This document shows positions 22,001 through 34,000 of a DNA stretch of 64,000 nt, in pieces (the stretch's first letter is position 1; each line of letters starts with the position of its first letter). The stretch spans positions 26,510,068 through 26,574,067 of the forward strand of contig OZ022259.1 in the NCBI GenBank assembly GCA_963978905.1. The letters run 5' to 3'. Source of the DNA: Trichostrongylus colubriformis. Its lineage: Eukaryota; Nematoda; Chromadorea; Rhabditida; Trichostrongylidae. The notes beneath the pieces were generated by a model. The model worked only from the letters and a program-made list of their open reading frames with translations. It had not been told where the DNA came from and ran no database searches. Made by a program: the position numbers and the translations under genes.

Positions 22001-25000
22001 CTGTGGACGAAGGTTCGGATCGTTGGGGAGGCTCTACTTCTGAATTTTGCTGAGCTTTTTCTACTGACTACAGAAAACACTTCTACTCTGATAACATCTT
22101 ATTTTGATGATCTTCTTGGATCAAACATGTTCAAATGGTGACCACTTTATACTTGAAATATAATGTCCACTTGAAATATAATGTTCGATCACAACTTTGG
22201 ATGCATTAGTATTTTTCTTTTCATAATCCTCTTTTATGTCTGGAAACATACCCAAAGCGCTGTCATGTACAAAGAGCGTTATACTCTTTTTCTGTGTACC
22301 ACACTATTCGTATTTTCAAGATCGCAGAATATACCGCGATCCAACTTCTTCGATTTTGCAGACTCCCATAGCGTGTTGATTGCGAATTTGACGTCAATTT
22401 GCAAAACGAATATGCTATTCGATTCTGGGGGTCCAATAACCCCTCTGTAAATTTTTAGCCGAACTGAGTTCTTGGTTCAACTTCGGAAAATTAAGGGTGG
22501 CCATATGCGAGCAATATTTCTTGAAACTTTCTATAAACAAGCTATCAATCATGACAAAGATAACCCAGATATATCTATTGCAGATGCCCATGACAAAAAA
22601 TGTGCATAACAAGGGCCTAATAAGAGCATTTGCTCGGCAAAAGTCAATAACTTCTCCTTTGTTGAATTGATTGCCACCCAATAGTACGAGATTTTTTTTC
22701 GAAATTTGGTCAAATTCGCGAATTGGCTGACAACATGTCCCACGGGGTACTTCGATCCTATAAACACGAAAATCACACTCGTTTTGCGAGAGAATGTCCG
22801 GCTGGCGTGCTGGGCTTTCAAACCTACCATATGATAGTATTGTTTTTTTTTTCAAAAAAAACCCCTCTATAACTCCGCTCAGAGAATCCTTCTGCAAATT
22901 TGGAATGCAGATTCGAGATCAGCATCCGAAAAAACGTCGGACCATATGTACCTCATTCCGAATGGTCATTTCGACCTGGAGTCCATCCCTTGTAAGATAA
23001 ATGTGAAAGGCGAAACGAATTTGGCGACATTTACTTTTTGACGCCCTTATCGAAGCTCATCAGCGTTATCAGTTTGGATCACCCACCATTAATGACCCTG
23101 TCGCACCCTGCTGAACACCTATGAGTGTAACCACCGTAGGATGAATGTGGGAGGCGGAACGAGTTTGTTGACACTTCCCTTTCGAGGCTACTTATCAGCC
23201 CTTATCAGCTGCTATCACTTTCGAACCACCACCGCTAGGGTTCTCGTGCCACTCCTGTGTCATATGTTAGACTCAAAGTCCCTTCCTTGCTGCAACGCGA
23301 GTTATGAATTTCGTGTTCACACCACATACACCACATACACAGCCGATTATATATAATTGAATTATTCGAAGTTTGCGATTCAGGCGATCAGACGGAAAGT
23401 AAAAGGTACATATCGATCGAGCAATTAGGCTGTCAGCGATAAGGCGATCAGGCGATTAGGACATCGGGCGATTAATCGTTCAGGAAAACCATTCACTAAA
23501 TTGATACGTATTTTATCCTGTGCTTAATCGCCTAACCGATATGAAACTTATCCTCTCCACGAACTGGCCGATCGCTGATAGCCCGATCGATTTGTACTTT
23601 ATGCATGCTCAACAACAAGTGAGACTTCGAAATATTTCTTCAAAAAACTCAAAAGACCCCTCAGAAGTCTCAAAAGCTTTTTTGGAATAAGTTTGCAAAA
23701 TTTCGGTGTTTAACATCATCTTCAGACCAAGAACTGTGGACGTTAGCTCACTTATATGATATACGCTCTATATCAATAGCTACGGCCCCTTGTCTCAAAA
23801 AAGTAAATAAATAAATAAATAATAGTACACGAGGGTGCCAAAAAAGTAATTTTGTTTGCGGCTCACTTCCACTAAGTATACAAAACAATGATTGGTAATT
23901 GGTAATTAAAGAGATGAAAGTATTTGGGCAAAATATTCCTGGAATGTCCTCTCAAAACAGAAACAAGCTCGGCTCACTACTTTCACCGTCACAAAAATAT
24001 GGAGCCATCAGTCAACACAGTCGGGCTATAAAGCACATACGGCATTAAGGTCCGCCTAAAACAACAGGGCCAGGCTCCACGGGAGGTCTCCCGTGGGAAA
24101 CTTCCTGAGAACTGACCCATAGCTTCACAGAAGTCACAGAGCTCACGCTGCTTGGACAGTGCTGCCATGATCCCAAGTGTCATTTTACATCCCTCAACCC
24201 CACCTCCGTAGGGGTTTCAGTGGTAATGGCACCTATTGGCTCATGGAAACGAAGGGTGTCGAGAACCCGGTGAAAACGGATTGTTCAAGAATACCACCCA
24301 ATGAGCATCTCCTCAGGTACCCAGAGTGAACGGACATCAACAAAGTTGTGAACGAGGGCGACGAAATCTCCGATTTTGCTGTGTTGAGGTGACACATCAT
24401 GTTCACTCGGAATAATCTCCCTATCCTGTTCGTGCAGAAGACTGTTACGGAGTTCACTGATAGTAGGAGATTGCTCTTGAATTTGAGGATGAAAACACCT
24501 CGATAGAATTTGCTGAACTTAAAGTAGAGTTGAAAAGGAGGAAAGAAAATAATTTTTTTGGCACCCCCTGTGCATACAGTAGCGCTCAAAAGTCTTCGGC
24601 GAAATGGTCATTCACATGGGTTTTTCACTTGTAACTTTTTCTTGCAACTGCACCGAACTAATAGAAATTTCAGTATGTTGTACTTGGAGACACGGCACAC
24701 TTTATATACTGTTTTGGCGCTTAAAGGTGTAGGTTACGTGGTTATAAGAAATTTTTTGTTTTTGGAGTGCCATCGCTATGCTGTCCCGCTGTGCCGCTGT
24801 CATCAAAAGTCGTGATCTTACTGCAATATATGTTTTCTGAGGCTTGCTCGTTTTGTTTTTGTAAAGAAAGCCGTTTTCTTGACCAAGCCTTTTACTTTTT
24901 TCGGTGGTCTTGTAGTAAATTCTTGTAAAAAACCATGAAAAGTGTCAAGCGGCACTCAAGTAGAAGGAAATGTTAGCAATAGGTTCAGGCACCACATATC

Positions 25001-28000
25001 AAAATTTTGTCAAATTTGGTCAAGATTCATTCTACCCATTCACTTAATCGCCCGACCGCCTGGAAGGCCGGCGCGATCGCAAACTCTGAATATTGCCTTG
25101 ACTGTTTTCCTACCTGATATGACTTACAACCAGTGTTCTGGGCGTTGCACATGCCGTTGGTTGGTGGTACACCATTCGAACACATGCAGTATCCATTGGT
25201 GCATTGTGAATTACCAGTACATTGCTCGTTGTACATACATGGACCACCAGCGCGCGCTATCGGATAGCATTGTCCGTTGACGTAAACCTATGAAGTGGAA
25301 ACGATTGGAAAGGAATTTTCAGTTCCCATAGGGATTTGCGAGAAGCTACTTGGCTCAACTCTTACAGACCTGCTAGCGGTACATAAGACAAGTTAAGGCG
25401 CCGGGAGGGAAAGCTTGTTTGGGAACACTATCCTCTGTTAACGAAGATTTGAGCCCAGACGAGATAATGTGTAATGAAACTTGCATTGAGAAAACCCTTT
25501 TGGGCGCTGTTGCGATTCTAGCGCGCTTTATCTCGAATTGCACATCCAGTGGCCAGAGTGCCTGCTGGCGGACCGAGACGGTGGAATTGATTTCATTCGC
25601 TAATGGTCAGAAAATGAAACAACAGGCAGAAACAGGCAAGTGAAATAATAGAAGAGAGAACAAGCGAAGAAATAGGAATAATGCGTTTATTTTAGAAAAT
25701 ATCCAATAAGTTCACACTCGTCAGTTTGCACGGCGTCGCACGTGCAATTGCCGAACTAAAAGGGGGCCGAAATCGCCCCTGCCGGTGTCTTTCAACTGAC
25801 CTGGTTCTGGCCACACAGGTAACTGGGGTCTGTACCCTAATGTTAGGGTGCCGCACTGCGGCATGTCGCAAGTCAAACAATGCGGACGAGCTAAATTGTT
25901 GGGTCCCGAAGTGATTAGAAGTCAACTGCGTATCGCACCATTTGCATTACGTTGTAATCGTTCCAAGACCCAACTACCGCGACGCGCAAAGCTCGCACAC
26001 ACTGTGTCGCACGCCGCTCATCGTCATGCGGCATCCTGACATTAGGGTACAGACCCAGGTAACTGCTGCATTTCCCATTGAACGCGTAGGCACCTCCAGG
26101 GCACTGGCAAAAGCCGTTATTACAGATGGAGTCACCAAGACACTGCTGCGTATACGTGCATCGCTCATCGATGTTCACTGTGGGCATGCATTGTCCATTT
26201 ATGAACACATGCGATTACCTCGTTAAAGGCACACCACGCGATGATCAGATAAGTGGTTTACTTTCTTGAGGCAAGTAGGTGCTCGGATAAATGTTCACGC
26301 TGCATCTTTGTTGCGGCTGCACGGTGCACCATCACGGTGTTGTGTCTGCTTGAACATAACCGAGCCACGCCCACCCAACAAAATTAGACTTGGCCTCATA
26401 CGAGCGAATTTCCAACGTGGCGCTTACGTGGAGCAGGAAACTTGCTATAAAAGAAGATATTCGATGACGGAGCCAATCCGATGATGAAAGCAGATTCCAC
26501 ATTGTGAATCGTTCGTCTAAGGCCAGGTGTGATATGGTTGGGTGGGCGTGACTTGGTTGTGTTGAAGCAGGCACTGCACCGATAGGGTGCACGCAGCCGC
26601 AACAGAGATTCAGTCTCGGCACTTATTCAACGACCTAGTTGCCCCACGAAAGTAAACCACCGATCTGATTATCGCGTGGTGTGCCTTTAAAGGCAGTGTT
26701 AGGGGTAATGTGGTGATAAGGAATCCCTAAGAGGAGTCATTCACTCAAGGACTACGGGTTTGGGAAGCCTATTTGAGGCGAAATCCCCCGCGAAGGGCGC
26801 GCCCCCGGGCTGTGGCAGAGGCGGCCTTTTGTGCTCGACCCGCCATACTGTGCTCGGTCCGCCTCCTAGCGACTGATTGGCTGGGGTGGGAATAAAAGGT
26901 ATCGCGGCCCCTTTCTCAGTTTTGGCTCGAAGCGCGCTCCAGGGATAGGATGCTTCCTCATTTCCGAACATCCCTTCATGTTTAGGACATGGCAGCACGT
27001 CAATGGAAAACTCGTCCGGACTACCCACCTCTTCACGGGAAGGCTCCACGTCGGGAATCAACGGTGGGGAAGGGTCCTATTTCTCAGGTCTTTGACCATT
27101 TTCATCCGTTATTTCTTTAGAGTTCTGTAACTGGGCATCTCGACTTTCAAATTCACTACTTCTTTTACTTTTCTGCCCCATTTCCCCAAACACTGCCTTT
27201 AAAGGAATTGCCCACAAAAAATTGCATTGAGCTATGATGTATTTGTTCAAAACGAGCCGCCTGCAATTTTCACATAAAAATGCGGCATAGATACATTCTC
27301 TTAGGAGATTTCTCCCAGCATGTGAACGAGGATTTGGAAACGCCAGAGGAGCCGTGTGGGCTGTGGGAGGCGATCACGGGATTGGTGACGCAGTTTGGAA
27401 AGCAAATTATTATAAGGCGCGAAATTTCAGAGCACCTTTCAAAATTGTTTGAAATCAAAAAAGTATCGTAAGTATCGGTGCCATCATAATTGATCACTTT
27501 GCTGTTGATGTTATACCGGGTTTTCAAGTTTTGCACTAAAACAGAAGAAATCTTCTTGATTCTATTTGTATTTCCTTCCCCCTCCCCCTTCAAATTAATA
27601 CCGGATACAGGGTCTTAAAGATAGAACACAAAATCTGTATGCTTGCTCTTTCGAACAAGGCTCTTGGTCTCGTTAGGTATTACCAAGCCAAGCAATCTAG
27701 AAAAAAAAAACGAATTCACAGCTGGGATCTTTTTTTCGACAAAAATCTCGGCAAAGACAAACATGAATTCGAGCACTGCTGGTTTATTTGATTGGCAAAG
27801 CACCCAACACCTGCGCACACTTTATAGGTGAAAGACTGTCCCGCGAGGCACTGGCAGATGTCGCTTAAGCAAAGTGATCAATTATGATGGCACCGATAAT
27901 AACTGCAGCCATTCAGATAGCGCGTTAAGTCAAATGAAAGTCAAATAGCGCTTTAATGGGATTTCGGTTTCATGCCCGCCTATCCTCAAGACCGTGACCC

Positions 28001-31000
28001 TCGCCGCCCCCTATTCCATAGGACGATCTCGCCATCAGTTTGCAATTCGACCAGTACGCCGACTGCTTTTGAAGGCATGGTCCACTCGAGAAGTAAAGAG
28101 GGCATTTCATGCAGCTTCATTGGTGAAACGATGGAGTTCAGTAGAGTTCGATGGAGCCCAGTCAAGCCACGTCGCCAGGGCTATCCTACCAGTGATTTTT
28201 CACTGAACCTCTCGCAAGGTCAAACCTCCGTTAAGGAATCCTCGACAGGGGTCGTATTTAGTCCACTGGGAGGGGAGGGGGTTGTTAATCTTTCAGATAG
28301 GCAGTGGTCAACAGAATCACGGTCAACTTCTGCAGTGTAAAAGGGGAGATGTGATAGAACTGACTGAGTGGGTTCAACCCGAAACATCACAGAAACCCTA
28401 GGCATGGTGCGATCCACAACGAAGTCGGCAAATGCCTATAAACCTTTCGTTGGTTCACTGGCAAAAACCACGTACACGGTTCCCAAGCACTAAAACCACG
28501 TACACGGTTCGCTGGCACCAAACCACGTAAACGACACCTCCGAAATTGACGGATTTTTCATGGGAAGCGGCATCTATCCTCGAGTACCACCGTGGATGAA
28601 TACTCTAGAAACTATGGGATGAAAACGAAAAATTGGCTCATATGGAATTTTTCCATACTCTACTACGATTGAAGAACGTAAACTAGTGCTAGCGAGCCAC
28701 AACGCTTACCGGAAAAGCATTTGTATTCACTGAGAACGGTAAGAAATCCTCATGCATGGTGTGCCGCAGCGAGGCCATCCAAGGCCAACTATCTCTCGGT
28801 CCTGGTCTTCTGAGAATAGAAGATGCGTACCGGAGGCGTAACAGACACGATGGATCATTCTCCAAAGATTCGTGAGAAGATCTCGCAACTTCGAAGAAGA
28901 AAGTTTCCTCGTTCGCTTTCCCTCAAAACAACTTCTTTCATTTCGGAAGAAGGCGCAGTCTAGGTATTCATTCGAAAACGGCAACTTCGCAGGCACCCGA
29001 CAAGAAGACCGCAGTCACATGACCAAGTTTGAAGGAAGATACATCCAATTGAAGCGAAAAGCTTCAAAATTTTTCTCGACTGGTCCACGACTGGCTTTCT
29101 TTGAAGTAACTTCTTTAATTTTAGAGAAGTAGTGTTGTTAAGGTAGTCATCCGGAAGCGGCAACCTCGCAGACCCAGGACTACAAGACTGCATCCATACG
29201 GTCGATTTTGAAGGAAATTATGACCATTTGGAGTGAAACACTTTGAAAACTTTCAAAATTTCCATCGACTGGACACCCATATCGAGAGCTACGCAACCAA
29301 CCAAGCAGCAAATAGATTGATCTAAGGAAATTATCGAGTAAACACTTCACACTAGCTTGGAAGGTGGAGTCCGAGTAAGATTTCAAGTATTCACAAAATG
29401 TCCAAATTTAGCATGGAAAAGATACCGCGCCCAATTTGATCGCTACTGCGGTAGCGACGCGGCCATCAGATGGGGCGCAGTGGAGCGTACTACATAGCTC
29501 TTGTTTGGTTTCCAATATTATTCTTGCTTCTTTCATCCTTTATCTCTGCCCCATCGCTTGCATGACTATGAGGCCTTCTCCTTTGTCATTTGAGGACAGG
29601 CACATTACCAATGGTCGGCAACGCTTTCGTTTCGGAATATAAGTACAGTTTGGTCACTTTCTTACTCCTCTCTTTGTCAGAAGTTTAGTTTGGACTCAGT
29701 GTTTTTTACCATAGGCTCTTAATTCCTTTGGTGAATCGCACTGGCTGTGTAGAAACCACAGCAATAGCTGAACCCAAAGACGGTGGGGGGAGGTCATATG
29801 GAGCCCCCTTTTGTAGGTGGGGGGGTCGTATTTTTTAGAGTTTTCCTCGACTCCACGCTTGACCCTTCCCCCTCGAGGAAAAACGTCAGCTCTGTCGTTA
29901 AGCTAAGGGGTAGCGAAGTAGTAAAAAATTCGCGTACCTCGAAACTGTTGCAACGAGTGGTGGTGTCGCGGATACAGAAGCCATACATGGCTATGTTCCT
30001 ACAATAAAATATTTGATGCTCCCTGCAGCAATATTTCAACCGTTTTGAGCCAACAAAATCAGTGCAATTTTGAGAACCAAAAATTAAACAGTCCAGTGCC
30101 ATTTCCTACCCAGGTGTGCATTGACAAACGCCATTCTGACACGTAGCTCCACCCACGCATTGAGCGTCTGCCACACAGGGCCCGTTAACTACTGAGTACG
30201 TCACACACTGGTTGTTGATCATGGTCTAGAAGAAAAGCAGATTGCAAAGTACCGATATGAAATTGACACGGTAACAATACCTGGGTTGGCTGACATTGTC
30301 CTTCTCTATATCTGATACAATAGCCATTAATTAAGTCGCTAGAATTGACTCATTTCGACCATTGAAGTCAATGAAAATAAAAGGTTTCTAATGCATTATT
30401 TAATCCTAGAACTTACTATCCCTGGATACATTGGCATGTGTTTCCAATGCACTGGGAGTTGTCAATGCACTGCTCTCGAGCGATGCAGTTCATTCCCGGG
30501 GAGGCTAGCGATTCGCATCGTCCGTTTACCATCACCTAAATGTCCTTTTTTAAGCTTTCATCAATTTCTGTCAAAAGACTGCCCACGCTGGCTGAATCGG
30601 CCCCGTCGTAAATAATCTCATGAGAAAGCGTAGACGGCTGGATGAAAATGGGTGCCCCCACTAGGGCGTGCGCACTTATGACAAATATTCGCGCGGCCGC
30701 GCGCGACTGGCGCCGCGGATTTCTTCGCGTATGATTGCGTACATTGCAACACTCCCTTTAGAGTTTTACGCCCGAATCAATTATTTCAGAATCAGGATTG
30801 TTATTATTTGATGCTATCGTTTCTTTTACTTTTTATGTCACTATTTTGTCTTTTAGGGCACAAAAGTTATTGTTTTTTAGATATGAATGGGATAAACAGC
30901 TATTTTTGGAGGACCTCCATGGTACCAGACTCTCGCGTCCTGAGCGGAATGCCAACTGACCGCGGCAAGTTGTCTGACGGCGCCGCAAGTGCAACGTCGC

Positions 31001-34000
31001 AAAGCGAAAATTTGTCATAAATGTACACCTCCACTAGGGTCAAGCGTGTGGCGTCGATAAAAGTTTTCAATAAATACGATCTCCCAAAAGGGGGGTCCCC
31101 CACGAGCTTCCCACCCCTTACTTCAGGTTCCGCTATTTTTGAGGTTTCTACCCAGTCAATGCGATACATCAAGTAAATTAAGATCCTACGGTAAAAGAAC
31201 TGGGTCCCAATTCGTGACAAAATAAGAAACAGAAGAACCCAACAAAATTCAACATTTATACACTCCAACACATATTCTGAAACGAAAGCGTCGCCGACCA
31301 GATCATGTGCTCGTCCTCTGAAGCGAGAAGAAACCCGTTTAAAGTCATACAAACTATGCGGCAGGGATAGAGGATAAAGAAAGAAGGACAGAAAGTAGAA
31401 AACTAGACAGGATCCATTTGTGCGCACTCCACTGCAGTTATTCCACTTTATTCCGTAGCTATCATATTTCAATAGCGACGCGGCGATCGCAAGAGCGCCT
31501 CATCTTCTCTGTAGTGAAAACTCACTCTTACTAGGGAGTGTAAACTGTTTTCGTAATAACTCCCTTAGCCCAATCTACTGACCACTTGCGCTGCTTGATG
31601 GCTGCGTGATTCTATGCAAATCTAATCGAGAAGCGTTTGGAAAAATTTCGAAGTGCTCTATATCATATGGACGTAACTTCCTTCACACGCATTTTCAGTC
31701 AGAATTGCCGGCGGGATTTACAAGGTTGCCGCTTTCTACGGTTCACCTAAATTTACCGTTTTTAGAAAAAAAGAAATTATTTCGAAGGAAGCCAGCTGAA
31801 AATTTTCTTGTTGAAGTGTGAAGATTTTCCCACGATTCATTAAAAATGATCCATTGAGTCTGTAATGCCCACAGTACACATCTTTTGCTTTCAAGAGACC
31901 TGAGGGAGAGTGGATGGGGGTCGGTTGGCCTCGCTGCGGCATGTGGATTGCATGAGGGTCTCATATACATACTTAGTGAATACAAGCACTTTCTCGGTCT
32001 ACATAGTGACTCGCTAGCACCAAATTACGTGCTTGCAATCGTAGTAAGATCTAAAGAATCCCATACCAGCCAACTTCTCGTTTCTATAATTTCTTGAGTA
32101 TTCATCTTTACTGTGAACCGTGGATAGATAAGACGCCCTTAGGCATCATTTAGTGTCGGATGTCCCCTTTCACATGCTTTCAGTAACAACAGACCAACGG
32201 GGGAGGGGGCGATTGACATTGGCCGGTTTCATTGTCGATTGACATTTTTCAACACACTTACTGCACTTACTTACAATGTGGTCGGATGAGTACCCATTTC
32301 ACGTAGAGCTTTCAGTACCTGCTAAATCAGTGCGCCCTACTAGTAATAATATTTTAAAGACACCGGAAGAGAGTAATTTTAGCCAGAGCAGACGTAGTTC
32401 GGACGAGTTTAAGTGGCCGCCAATGCACAAACTCGCCAGTTTGACGCCTTGGCATGGTGCCAAAAGGAGACGTTCCTAATGCGAAGTTGTTTTTTCCTTT
32501 CCCTTTTCCTTTGTTCTTTCTTATATTGTTTCTAGATGTACTTATATGGATGCTAATGTAATATGGAATGGCCACTCCACTCCGCTGGGAGTAAGGTACT
32601 ACAACCAACGTCGGCCCGCAACCCGTCTCCTACAGCGGACAACTCGGAAAGTCAGTGTGTTGATGGAGTGTGTTGAATGGGATGCGAATATACTCCGCAG
32701 CGTCGCGCTTTCGAATCCGGGTTTTTTCGCCGATTATCGCTCTGACCTTGAGTGTTTGTTTTTTAGATATAAGTATTCGTTTCCTTTCCTCAATCGATTT
32801 GTCAGACTCTAGTCCGCCGCGTGCGATCGATGCACGGGGGAACTGTGGCGCCATCGTGGGGAAACTGTGGCGCCATCGTGACGGTCCTGCGCTATTCACG
32901 TGCACAGCAGTGGGAAAGGGCTCGGTTTGGAGGGAGAACGGTCACGATCGAGCACCATCGGGAACGCCGAGCACTCCCGCGCCCGTGCACATGAATAGCG
33001 CAAGGCTCATGATGGCGCCACAGTTTCCCCACGATGGCGCCACAGTTCCCCCGTGCATCGATCGCACGCGGCGGACTAGAGTCTGAGCAGTCGATTAAGG
33101 AAAGGAAAAGGCTTGAAATGAGGAAAATAACAAATTTATCACCACCCAGGTTTTTATATATCATTCGATAGCATTTTTCTTGGGGAGTCGAACGGTGTAC
33201 ATTTCATTTGGGAATCTGCGCTTTGAAATGAGTTGAGAGGTGGTTTTTTCAACAGTGTATACACGGAGCCGCTGTTTACTGCCACACCAAGGAGCAGGGG
33301 ATTGTTTGAAATGCGGGAAACTTTGAAATTTCTACACAGCTGTGAATTCAGGTCAGGGATAAGAGAAGAATTTGCTACCAGTTCATCAAATTTCAAAGGA
33401 ATTTTCCCTCAGACTTTTCAGAATGTGAAAAAATGGATTAGTACCGAATTCACGAATATTAGAATTTTGTAGTACCATCTTGTGAAGCTCAACGAGCTGA
33501 TTCGAAAGCATCTATATGTTTAGTAGAAAAAATCAAAATCAATCGATTTATGGCGAAAAAACGATACGCGAATCGCGCGAAAACGCGAAAACGCGTTTTC
33601 GCGCGATTTTTAACACTCTTACGGCACTAACTGTACATGAAGTGACCTTGTTCGCGAAGTTGTCGCATAAGCTTCCTCAGGCACTTTGTGACTAGAAAAA
33701 CTTATAAGGCAATCTCACGGAATGCCGCAGTCCTCCTCAACGAATTCAACTTACCATGCCTAGTTCACATCCATTGCTACTGTCATATTGTTTGCATACC
33801 CCATTGATGTTGCTGGTGCCGTATGGGCACTCACAACGTGAGCTCTGAAAAACTGGCTTACAAAACACGGATAAATGAGCTACTGGAAATTATATAAAAC
33901 ACTTATTTAAACTATTCAATTTCAATAGCTATTCAAAATATGATTCATAGAAGAGCGGCCACATAGTGTCGTCCTTTTGCTTCTCAGCGGTACTGGAAGC

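Noticed and set aside
30900..31472. 190-codon minus-strand frame
   Set aside because: It lies within an inverted copy of the long dispersed repeat; the equivalent region in other copies is not open.
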